From positions 1 to 64,000 of the forward strand of contig CAVXTQ010000007.1 of the NCBI GenBank assembly GCA_963764675.1: 64,000 nucleotides of DNA, given 5' to 3'. The stretch is from Acidiferrum sp963764675. GTDB lineage: Bacteria; Acidobacteriota; Terriglobia; Acidiferrales; UBA7541. How positions within the stretch are numbered: position 1 is the first letter of the stretch; each line of letters begins with the position of its first letter. Below are positions 51,914 through 60,287 of this stretch, piece by piece. The notes below the pieces were generated by a model. It worked only from the letters and a program-made list of their open reading frames with translations, did no database searches and had not been told where the DNA came from. The position numbers and the translations under genes are program-made.

Positions 51914-54370
51914 TCAGTCGTGCCGCAGTGCACTTAGCGGATCCAGCTGCGCCGCCCGCCGTGCGGGCAAGTAGCACGCCAGAGCCGCCACCGCTGCCAG
52001 CAGCAATGGCAAGCCGATGAAGGCGACGGGATCGGCCGCCTGCACGTTGAAAAGCAACGCCGACATCGTCCGCGCCAGAAGCATCGCGACCGGCAGCCCG
52101 ATGGCCAAGCCAAGAAGCGTCATGAACATGCCCCTGCGCAGCACGAGCGCAAGAACGTCTTTCGTCTGGGCACCCTGAGCCATACGGATGCCGATTTCGT
52201 GCGTCCGCTCGCTGACCGAATACGACATCACGCCAAAGAGGCCGACGGAGGCGAGGACCAGAGCGATTACACCCAGCACCGACATCATGGTGGCCACATA
52301 CGCGATCCCAATGATCGATTCCGTAATGACCTTATCCATCGACTTGATGTTGTACATCGGCAGGTTCGAGTCGACGCCGGCAATCTCGCCGCGAACGGCA
52401 GAGGCCAACTTCATCGGGTCACCCGTGGTGCGCAGCACCAGAGTCGTGTAATACGGCGGAGTCTGGCGGAACGACCGGTAAATCGTTGGCACATCTTCTT
52501 TCACGATCCAGCTGTAGCGAAGGTCGCTCACGATGCCAACCACCGTCATCCAGGGATCTTCCGAATCGGCCTTGGCGACTTTGATGTGCTTGCCCAGCGG
52601 ATTTTCGCCAGGGAAGTAGCGGCGCGCGAGGCTCGCGCTGATGACGGCTACGCGAGGAGAGTCGGCGCCATCCGCATCCGTGAGGATGCGGCCATCTCGA
52701 AGCCCGATATTCAATAGACGGAAATAGCCCGGCGACGTTGTCTCAATTATAGCATCGCGGGTTTCGTCGCGGCGGGTGAGCGGGCGCCCTTCGATAGAGA
52801 AACCCTGCGTGGAAATCCCGCCGCCGTCGGCGTAAGGCACGCTGCTTGTGAGCGCAGCGGCCTGAATCCCCGGAATTGCGGCTACGCGCTGCTGTACTTG
52901 TTGGTGAAAATTGAGGCGCTCGGGCGCAGTGCCGTATTGGGTTTCCGGCAGCGTCATGTTCATGGTGAGGATGGTTTCGGGAGAGTAGCTCTCATTGACC
53001 GCGAGTAAGCCCTGGAAGCTGCGGACGAGAAGGCCGGCGCCAACGAGCAAAACGAGCGCGAGTGAAACTTCGGCGACGACGAGCGCGGTGCGGAGGCGGT
53101 GGCGCCCACGGCCGAGCGTGGAGCCGCGCCCGCCTTCTTTCAGCGTGCCGACGACGTTGGTGCGCGAACTCAGCAAGGACGGCGCAATGCCGGAGAGAAC
53201 GCCGCTGAGCACGGAAATGACAAGCGCAAACAGAAAAGCATTGGTGTCGAGGCCGATGGTCTTCCATCCGGCGACGAATTTGGCCACGTCGGCCGGCATG
53301 TGGGCGAGAATCATGTCGAGATCCCACTGCGCGAGAAGCAAGCCGAGCACGGCGCCGGCGAGAGAGAGCAGGATGCTCTCGATCAACAGCTGACGAACGA
53401 CGCGCCACCGGCTCCCGCCGATAGCCGTGCGTATGGCGAATTCGCCGACGCGGCCCGTCACGCGGGCGAATTGCACGTTCGCGACGTTGGCGCAGGCGAT
53501 GAGCAATACGAACGAGACCGCGCCCATCAGCATGATCGTGTACTGCCGCGTCAGGGAGCTGGTGACGAACTCGCGTAGCTTCAAGGGAAGCAGCCGGAAA
53601 CCTTTGTTCGTATCGGGATACGCGTCGGCCTGGCGCTGCGTGATCGCCTGCATCTCGGCGGCGGCGGCAGGGAAGGAAACCCCCGGTGCCAGGCGGCCGA
53701 TGGGCCAGAGCCAGCGATTGTCGCGGCGGCGGCTTTCTTTCGTGCTCATCGAAAGCGGAATCCAGGCTTCGGCTGGCATCGGATAGTCAAAGCCTTTTGC
53801 CATCACGCCAACGATGGTATAGCTCTTGCCGTCAACCTTGATGTTCTTGCCGAGAATGTTGGGATCCGAGGCGAAGCGCTGCTGCCAAAGCGCGTGGCCA
53901 AGAATGATCGACTGATCCTTGCCGACTTCTTCCTCTTCGGGAAGGAAAGCGCGACCCATCACCGGGCGCACGTGGATGGTGTCGAAGAAGTTTGCGGCAA
54001 CCTGCAATGCCTGAACCTTTTGCGGCTCTCGATCGCCGGTGAGATTCACTTCGCCCCAGGCATACGCGGTGATCTGGTCGAAAGAATGCGCTTCTTTCTT
54101 CCAGTCGAAATACGTGGCGGGAGCGATGGGGACGTAGTCCTGGTCGCCGAAGCCGCCGCCAGTGTCTTGAGCGTGACGGTCTGTGAGTGCGACGTAGCGG
54201 TCCGCGTTCTCAAAGGGAACTGGATGGAGAAGGAAGGCTTCCGCGAGGCTGAACATCGCGGCGTTCGCGCCGATGCCCAGCGCTAGTGCCACGATACACA
54301 CCAACGAAGCCAGCCGATGCTTCAGCAGCATCCGCATGCCGAAGCGGATGTCTTGCCAGATCGCTTCCAT
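51914..54370 (-). CDS. ADOP permease 4 (MacB/FtsX, duplicated)
   Basis: 818 residues made of two MacB-like halves. Half one: DIRFGMRMLLKHR opening, helix SLVCIVALALGIGANAAMFSLAEA, a periplasmic MacB_PCD domain (AANFFDTIHVRPVMGRAF, YTIVGVMAKGFDYPM) and an FtsX domain (MLMGAVSFVLLIACANVANV). Half two: LRTALVVAEVSLALVLLVGAGLLVRS, another periplasmic domain (TSPGYFRLLNIGLRDGRIL, ARRYFPGENPLGKHI) and a last FtsX domain ending CYLPARRAAQLDPLSALRHD. It lacks an ATPase domain, so it must use a separate one; it stands between the two ATPase genes (54412-55125 and 51002-51700). Its opening and domain sequences differ more from the other three copies than they do from each other. The ATG follows GGAGGAG. 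Confidence 0.93.
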   Translation of the reverse strand: MEAIWQDIRFGMRMLLKHRLASLVCIVALALGIGANAAMFSLAEAFLLHPVPFENADRYVALTDRHAQDTGGGFGDQDYVPIAPATYFDWKKEAHSFDQITAYAWGEVNLTGDREPQKVQALQVAANFFDTIHVRPVMGRAFLPEEEEVGKDQSIILGHALWQQRFASDPNILGKNIKVDGKSYTIVGVMAKGFDYPMPAEAWIPLSMSTKESRRRDNRWLWPIGRLAPGVSFPAAAAEMQAITQRQADAYPDTNKGFRLLPLKLREFVTSSLTRQYTIMLMGAVSFVLLIACANVANVQFARVTGRVGEFAIRTAIGGSRWRVVRQLLIESILLSLAGAVLGLLLAQWDLDMILAHMPADVAKFVAGWKTIGLDTNAFLFALVISVLSGVLSGIAPSLLSSRTNVVGTLKEGGRGSTLGRGRHRLRTALVVAEVSLALVLLVGAGLLVRSFQGLLAVNESYSPETILTMNMTLPETQYGTAPERLNFHQQVQQRVAAIPGIQAAALTSSVPYADGGGISTQGFSIEGRPLTRRDETRDAIIETTSPGYFRLLNIGLRDGRILTDADGADSPRVAVISASLARRYFPGENPLGKHIKVAKADSEDPWMTVVGIVSDLRYSWIVKEDVPTIYRSFRQTPPYYTTLVLRTTGDPMKLASAVRGEIAGVDSNLPMYNIKSMDKVITESIIGIAYVATMMSVLGVIALVLASVGLFGVMSYSVSERTHEIGIRMAQGAQTKDVLALVLRRGMFMTLLGLAIGLPVAMLLARTMSALLFNVQAADPVAFIGLPLLLAAVAALACYLPARRAAQLDPLSALRHD

Positions 54371-54411
54371 CAGCTCCTCCGAGCTGCGAGTTCGTCTTTT
54401 TGTTTACGCTG

Positions 54412-55125
54412 TTACGCGCCGACGTGCGCTTCGCGTGTTTCTTCCACGATGCGGCCGTCGAACAGGTGAATGGTGCGCTCCGCGAAGTTCGCGTAGCGCT
54501 GGTCGTGTGTAACCATGCAGATGGTGGCGCCGTTGCGATGCAAATCGCGCAGCAACTCCATCACCGCTTCGCCGTTCTTGGAGTCCAAGTTTCCGGTCGG
54601 CTCGTCGGCCATCAGGATCAGAGGATCGCCAACCAGCGCGCGCGCCACGGCTACGCGCTGCTGTTGACCGCCCGAGAGTTGCGAGGGGTAGTGCCGCAGG
54701 CGGTGCGCCATGCCTACGCGTTCGAGCGCGTTCTGCACCTTCTGCTTGCGCTCGCTTGCGCTGGTGCCGCGATAAGTGAGCGGCAGCTCGACGTTTTCGT
54801 ACACGGTCAGGTCGCCGATCAAATTGAACGCCTGGAAAATGAACCCGATCTCGCGATTGCGGATGCGGGTGCGCTCGCTGATCGTCAGATTTGACACCGG
54901 CTGCCCGTTCAGCTCGTATTTTCCGTCGCTCGGAGAATCCAACAGCCCGAGGATGGACAGCAGTGTCGACTTGCCGCAGCCCGAAGGCCCGGCAATCGAG
55001 ATGTACGTTCCTTTCTTGATCTCGAGATGGATTTCCTCGAGAGCGTGGGTTTCTACTTCGTCTGTCAGGAAGACTTTCTTCACGCCTTCCATCTTGATGA
55101 GCGTTGCTGAATTTGCGTCGACCAT
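54412..55125 (-). CDS. MacB/LolD-type ABC ATPase
   Basis: 237 residues, fully canonical: Walker A GPSGCGKSTLL, Q loop FIFQAFNLIGDLTVYENVELPL, signature LSGGQQQRVAVARAL, Walker B LILMADEPTGNLDSKNG and switch His in VTHDQRYANFAE. This type powers MacB- and LolCE-like mechanotransmission systems rather than moving substrate through a pore. It lies between permeases at 51914-54370 and 55182-57707, with a good GAAGGAG ribosome site, and could serve all four permeases of the block. Confidence 0.93.
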   Translation of the reverse strand: MVDANSATLIKMEGVKKVFLTDEVETHALEEIHLEIKKGTYISIAGPSGCGKSTLLSILGLLDSPSDGKYELNGQPVSNLTISERTRIRNREIGFIFQAFNLIGDLTVYENVELPLTYRGTSASERKQKVQNALERVGMAHRLRHYPSQLSGGQQQRVAVARALVGDPLILMADEPTGNLDSKNGEAVMELLRDLHRNGATICMVTHDQRYANFAERTIHLFDGRIVEETREAHVGA

Positions 55126-55181
55126 CGGTTCTCCTTCAATTCAGTTTTCTGTTCAAACGTAAAGCCGTACTTCTACAAAAA

Positions 55182-57707
55182 TCATTCGTAGCGCAGCGCC
55201 ACCAGCGGATCCACCCGCGTCGCGCGGCGTGCGGGCAGATAAGCCGCAGCGAGTGCAACGCAGATCATCACCACCAGGGAGGCAGCCACGGTTTCAGCCT
55301 CGAAAGCCTTGACTCCGTACAACAGGGAATCCAGCAGCTTGCTCAGACCGTAGGTGAGCGGCAGGCCCAGCAAGATGCCAAGGCCGACCAGGCGGGAGAT
55401 GTCCGCCAGGATCATGCGGCCGACGTTGCCGGCATCGGCGCCGAGCGCCATGCGCACGCCGATTTCACGCGTGCGTTGGGTCACGGCGTACGCCAGGAGG
55501 CCGTAGATGCCGATTGCGGCGAGCAGCGCGGCCAGCGCGCCGAAAATCTCGGCCATGGACGCGATCAGGCGATCACCCGCCATCTGGCGATCGATTTGTT
55601 GCTCGAAAGACCGCAAATCGTCGACGGGGAGGCTGGAGTCGAGCTCGCGAACCACGTCACGGACCGACGCGGCCAGAGCGATCGGGTCCTGGGAGGTGCG
55701 AACGTAATAGTTCAAGCTGCCGATGTTTTGTTCTTGCGCGTAGGGAATGTAGACGAACGGCCTGATTTCTTCCTTGACGCCGTCGTGATGACTGTTTTTC
55801 ACGACCGCGACGATTTCAATATCCAGCGGATCGGAACCAGAGCCGAACTTCATGTGCTTGCCGATGGGATCGGCGTCGCCGAAAAACGTGGCGGCGAATT
55901 TCTGGCTGACAATAGCGACTTTGGGGTTGCCGGCAACGTCGGCGCGCGTGAACTCGCGGCCCTTCAGCAAAGGAATGCCGAGATTCGAGAAGTGCCCGGG
56001 GCCGACAGCGTTGCGCTCGACGTGACGTGTGCCCGCCTGCGCCGGGGTTTCGCCCTCGACAGTGACGTTGGAGCCACGATCGCTGTTGTCGATTAGAGCT
56101 TCTTGCGTCCCACTAAGGGAGATCACACCGGGCAAGGCCACGACGCGCTCCTCGAGCTGGCGGAAGAATGCGAAGCTGCGAGCCTGGTCGTAGCCGATGA
56201 GGTGCGGAGAGACGGAGAATTGCAAGACGTGCTGGGTACGAAGGCCGAGATCGACGTGCTGGACGTTGAAGAGGCTGTGCGCGAAAGCTCCCGCAGCGGT
56301 GACGAGGAGAAGGGTCATAGCCACCTGGCAGACCACGAGGCCTTGACGTAGACGGGCGTGAGCGACACCGGAGGACAGCGAGCCGGCTTGCTCCTTCAAC
56401 GTAGAGACCAACTGAACGCGTGTGGCGCGCAGCGATGGGGCGACGCCAAATAAAAGCACCGAGATCAGCGTGAGAGCGCACGTGAAAGCGAGGACGGAGG
56501 GGCTCAATGCGCTGGAGAGACCACGGGCAATTCCGTTTTCTTCGGCGAAATGTGCGAGCGTGGAGCTGGTCCAGGAAGCGATCAGCAAGCCGAGAGCGGC
56601 ACCGGCGGCGGAAAGCAAGAAGCTTTCGACGACGAGTTGGCGGATCAAACGCATCCTCGTGGCGCCGAGCGAGAGCCGGATGCCAATTTCGCGCTGGCGC
56701 GAAGCGGCGCGAGCCGTGAGCAGACCGGCCACGTTCGCGCAAGCGATCAACAAAACCAGACCGACCATGCTCATCAGCGCGAGCAGCGGAGCGCCTGTGT
56801 CCTGAGAGAGCTGCGGGCGGCCGCGAGAACCATTCCGCAAAATGAGTTTGCGGGCGAGGAACTCCGCTTTCTTGGGTTCGTCCCATCCCTTGAGCAGCGG
56901 CAGATCATCGCGCAGCATGGCGCTGAAAAGCGGCGCGAGTCCCGCGGCCGCGCGCTCTCGCGAGATTCCAGGCTTCAGCCTGCCAACCAGCTTCACCCAA
57001 TTGTCATTGTGATTGGTCAAGTCGACCGGGCGTTCCGACAGCACCGGCAGCATGGTGATCGGGACGAAAATGTCCGGCACGCGGCCGGGTTTAACGCCGT
57101 GAAAGCCGGAGGCGACCACGCCCACGATAGTCATGGGCTTATTGTCGACCAGGACGGCGTGATTCAAGATGCCGGGATCGCCGCCGAAGCGAGTCTTCCA
57201 GTAGCCGTAGGAAAGCATGAGCACCGGATTCGCGCCTAAGACGGTGGTGTCGGCGGGCTCGATGGTTCTGCCTATGGCCGCGCTGACACCGAGGGTCTGG
57301 AAATAGTTGCCGGAAACAAGATCGCCGCGAGCGTGTTCGGTTTGCCCGCGATAGGTGAGCGTGGCGCCAAAGTTGTCGGTGGCGGCAAGACCGGAAAACA
57401 CGTCGTTGCGGTCGCGCAAGCTGACGTAAAAGGGGTAAGAAAACGACTCCGCGCCTTCTTCGCCTGGGGCCGCGGCATTTTCGTCGGAGCTGATGTGCCC
57501 TTCACGCGCACCCGGTGAATACAGAAGGACTAGTTCCTCAGGGCGCGGCACGGGCAATCGCTGCAGGACGACCTGGCGGAGAATGGTAAAGATGCCGGTA
57601 TTCGCGCCGATGCCCAGCGCCAGCGTGAGGATGGCGATGGCGGTGAAGGCCGGGTTCTTCGCCAGCATGCGCAAACCGAACCGTACGTCTTGCCACAAGT
57701 TCTGCAT
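55182..57707 (-). CDS. ADOP permease 3 (MacB/FtsX, duplicated)
   Basis: 841 residues, two MacB-like halves. Opens MQNLWQDVRFGLRMLAKNPAF, then AILTLALGIGANTGIFTILRQ. First periplasmic domain has SGNYFQTLGVSAAIGRTIEP and MTIVGVVASGFHGVKPG; first FtsX domain has ALMSMVGLVLLIACANVAGLL and REIGIRLSLGATR. Second half: LRQGLVVCQVAMTLLLVTAAGAF, GHFSNLGIPLLKGREFTR, FFGDADPIGKHMKF, ending YLPARRATRVDPLVALRYE. The first eleven residues are identical to those of the next upstream permease (57747-60263), and the DNA around both starts is alike, pointing to tandem duplication. It lies 56 bases before the canonical ATPase gene. Confidence 0.93.
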   Translation of the reverse strand: MQNLWQDVRFGLRMLAKNPAFTAIAILTLALGIGANTGIFTILRQVVLQRLPVPRPEELVLLYSPGAREGHISSDENAAAPGEEGAESFSYPFYVSLRDRNDVFSGLAATDNFGATLTYRGQTEHARGDLVSGNYFQTLGVSAAIGRTIEPADTTVLGANPVLMLSYGYWKTRFGGDPGILNHAVLVDNKPMTIVGVVASGFHGVKPGRVPDIFVPITMLPVLSERPVDLTNHNDNWVKLVGRLKPGISRERAAAGLAPLFSAMLRDDLPLLKGWDEPKKAEFLARKLILRNGSRGRPQLSQDTGAPLLALMSMVGLVLLIACANVAGLLTARAASRQREIGIRLSLGATRMRLIRQLVVESFLLSAAGAALGLLIASWTSSTLAHFAEENGIARGLSSALSPSVLAFTCALTLISVLLFGVAPSLRATRVQLVSTLKEQAGSLSSGVAHARLRQGLVVCQVAMTLLLVTAAGAFAHSLFNVQHVDLGLRTQHVLQFSVSPHLIGYDQARSFAFFRQLEERVVALPGVISLSGTQEALIDNSDRGSNVTVEGETPAQAGTRHVERNAVGPGHFSNLGIPLLKGREFTRADVAGNPKVAIVSQKFAATFFGDADPIGKHMKFGSGSDPLDIEIVAVVKNSHHDGVKEEIRPFVYIPYAQEQNIGSLNYYVRTSQDPIALAASVRDVVRELDSSLPVDDLRSFEQQIDRQMAGDRLIASMAEIFGALAALLAAIGIYGLLAYAVTQRTREIGVRMALGADAGNVGRMILADISRLVGLGILLGLPLTYGLSKLLDSLLYGVKAFEAETVAASLVVMICVALAAAYLPARRATRVDPLVALRYE

Positions 57708-57746
57708 CAGCCTTTCCTGCTCATCGTGCGTTCACTCATAGCGCGT

Positions 57747-60263
57747 CTACTCATAGCGCAGTGCCACCACGGGATCCCCGCGGGCAGCGCGCCGTGCGGG
57801 AACCCAGCACGCCAGCAGCGCGACAACCGCCAAGAGCAGCGCCACAACCGCAAAGGTGACCGGATCGCTCGCCCGGACGCCGTACAGGAGCGATTGCAAA
57901 TACCGCAGGACTGCCAAGGCTACGCAGGCGCCGATCGCAGCACCCACAAGTGCCAGCACGGTGCCTTGCCCGACAACCAGGCGAAGCACATCGCGCTGCT
58001 GCGCGCCCAGCGCTGAGCGGATGCCGATCTCGCGGGTCCGCCGCGTGACCTCATAAGACAGCAAGCCGTAGAGGCCCACGCAGGCCAGTACGAGCGCAAG
58101 GAGACCGAACAGGGCAGAGAGGCGCGCTACTAGGCGCTCGCCGAAGAGCCGCCGATCCACTGTTTCAGACTGCGTGCGCACATCGAACAACGGGAGATTG
58201 CTGTCCACGCGGCTGGCAATTTGCCGCACTGCGGGAACAATACCTGCTGCGCTGCTTGCGGTGCGCAATGCGAAACGAACGCCGCCTCCGTGCACGGGAA
58301 TGTATGCCGTCGGCGCAACGTCTTTCCGCAGCGAGTCGTACTTGGCATCCGCGACAATGCCCACGATTTCGCGCTCGACTTCGTCTTTGCCGTTCTTGCC
58401 TATGTGCAATCCCACTGCGTTGCGGCCGGCGAGGTATTTTCGAGCAAACGCCTGGTTGACGATCACAACTGGACTTGCGGAATCCATTTCGCGTGCCGCG
58501 AAGGTGCGACCCACCAGCAGCGGGATCCGCATGGTCTCGAAAAAGCCGGGTCCGACGGCCAGCATTTGCGTTGGGGCAGTCGAATTGTCGCTTTGACCTT
58601 CAATGTGAACGGAGGTAGTCCACAAGCTGCCGTCCAGCAGAGCATCGGAGGAGTAACTGGCGGAAACCACACCAGGAACGGCCGCTAGCTGGGTTTGCAG
58701 ATCGCGATATAGGTTTTGAATATGGTCCGGCTTGTAATCCGCAAGCGTCGGGTCGATCCCGAAGAGGAGGACGTTGTGTGTGTCGAAGCCCGGGTCGATG
58801 CTTTTCAGGTTAATGAGCGTGCGAACCAGCAGGCCCGAGCCTACGAGAATGAGAACGGACAGGGCTACCTGAGCCACCACCAGCGTAGTGCCCAGACTGA
58901 AGCGCCGGCTGCTAGCGTGAGATGTACTTGGGAGACTACCGACGGTTTGTTTGAGTGTGGGCGTGACGTCCACGCGAGAGCCGCGAAATGCAGGCGCCAA
59001 GCCGAAGAGAATGCCCGTAACCGTGGCCACGGCAGCGGTGAAGGCGAGCACGCGGGCGTCCGGGCCCACGTCGATAATGAGCTGCGAGGGCCAATTTGCA
59101 GAAAGAAGTGCGGCTAGCGAATAGGCGCCCCAGGAAGCCAATAGGATACCCAGTATGGCGCCAGCGCCGGAGAGCAGAACACTCTCCACAAGCAATTGAC
59201 GGATGATGCGGGCGCGGCCCGCTCCTAACGCCAAGCGCACGGCCATTTCACGTTCGCGCGAGTTGCCGCGAGCCAAAAGCAAGCCCGCGACGTTGGCGCA
59301 TGCGATCAACAGCACTACCCCGACGGCGGCCATCAAAAGATAGATCGGTGTAGCGAGTTCATTGCGAATTCCTGTGAGTCCTTCTTGTACAGGAACGGCG
59401 GCGATGCGTGGGTCGTCCGAATCCTTCAACAGCGGCTTGGCACCGTAGAGCACGCTGTTGCGAAACACCAAACTAGCCGCTGCTTGAGCTTGTGCAGGTG
59501 GTGTAGCGGTTTTGAGACGAGCAACGAGCGTGAGCCACCAATTGGACGGGTTCTCTTTGTCACGGCCCCAATCGATTCTGAGACGCGGTAACACAGTCAA
59601 CGGGAGCCACAGGTCTTGTGCTTTGCCAGGACACAGCCGGGTGAAGCTCGGATCGGCAACGCCGACGATGGTGAGTGGAACGCCATTCAACTGAATTTTC
59701 TTGCCGATCACGGAGGAAGCGGCGCCAAAAGTGCTTTGCCAGTAGCCGTAGCGTAGCACCACGACGGGCTCCGCTCCGGGAGCGTCGTCGTCGGACTCCA
59801 ATGTGCGTCCGGCTGCAGCGCCGACGCCTAGGGTTTGAAAATAGCCGCCAGAGACGAATTCGCCTTGCGCGAGGCTAGGTGTGCCGTTCCCTGCGAGGTT
59901 GAGCTGTGCGGGCCCAGCAAACCCCGCCACGTCCGAGAATCCGTCCACTTTCGATTGGATTTCCCGGAACATCGGATACGAGAACGAGCACCCGGATTGG
60001 AGCGAGCGGCCGCCCTCTTCGGAGCAATCGCCGTAACTGCTATAGCCTCCCTGAGGCTGCGTGTGGGACGACCACTGGAGCACCACAAGATGCTGCGGGT
60101 CGTGAACCGGCACGGAACTCAGCATGATTGCATTGAGCAAGCTGAAGATAGCGGTATTGGCGCCGATGCCGAGCGCCAGCGTCAGCACGGCGATGGCGGT
60201 GAAGGAGGGGCTCTTCGCCAACATGCGAGCACCGAACCGGACGTCTTGCCACAAGTTCTGCAT
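57747..60263 (-). CDS. ADOP permease 2 (MacB/FtsX, duplicated)
   Basis: 838 residues. Same two-half plan: MQNLWQDVRFGARMLAKSPSF, AVLTLALGIGANTAIFSLLNA, periplasmic SGGYFQTLGVGAAAGRTLES, FtsX YLLMAAVGVVLLIACANVAGLL with REMAVRLALGAGR, second start LGTTLVVAQVALSVLILVGSGLL, GPGFFETMRIPLLVGRTFAA and a final LACWVPARRAARGDPVVALRYE. A Cys/Ser/Gly-rich insertion (GGYSSYGDCSEEGGRSLQSGC) in the first periplasmic domain has two Cys that could form a disulfide; the other copies lack it. Stop and next start are 40 bases apart, so it is probably co-transcribed with permease 3. Confidence 0.92.
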   Translation of the reverse strand: MQNLWQDVRFGARMLAKSPSFTAIAVLTLALGIGANTAIFSLLNAIMLSSVPVHDPQHLVVLQWSSHTQPQGGYSSYGDCSEEGGRSLQSGCSFSYPMFREIQSKVDGFSDVAGFAGPAQLNLAGNGTPSLAQGEFVSGGYFQTLGVGAAAGRTLESDDDAPGAEPVVVLRYGYWQSTFGAASSVIGKKIQLNGVPLTIVGVADPSFTRLCPGKAQDLWLPLTVLPRLRIDWGRDKENPSNWWLTLVARLKTATPPAQAQAAASLVFRNSVLYGAKPLLKDSDDPRIAAVPVQEGLTGIRNELATPIYLLMAAVGVVLLIACANVAGLLLARGNSREREMAVRLALGAGRARIIRQLLVESVLLSGAGAILGILLASWGAYSLAALLSANWPSQLIIDVGPDARVLAFTAAVATVTGILFGLAPAFRGSRVDVTPTLKQTVGSLPSTSHASSRRFSLGTTLVVAQVALSVLILVGSGLLVRTLINLKSIDPGFDTHNVLLFGIDPTLADYKPDHIQNLYRDLQTQLAAVPGVVSASYSSDALLDGSLWTTSVHIEGQSDNSTAPTQMLAVGPGFFETMRIPLLVGRTFAAREMDSASPVVIVNQAFARKYLAGRNAVGLHIGKNGKDEVEREIVGIVADAKYDSLRKDVAPTAYIPVHGGGVRFALRTASSAAGIVPAVRQIASRVDSNLPLFDVRTQSETVDRRLFGERLVARLSALFGLLALVLACVGLYGLLSYEVTRRTREIGIRSALGAQQRDVLRLVVGQGTVLALVGAAIGACVALAVLRYLQSLLYGVRASDPVTFAVVALLLAVVALLACWVPARRAARGDPVVALRYE

Positions 60264-60287
60264 CAGCGTTTCCTGCCCACGGCCCGC

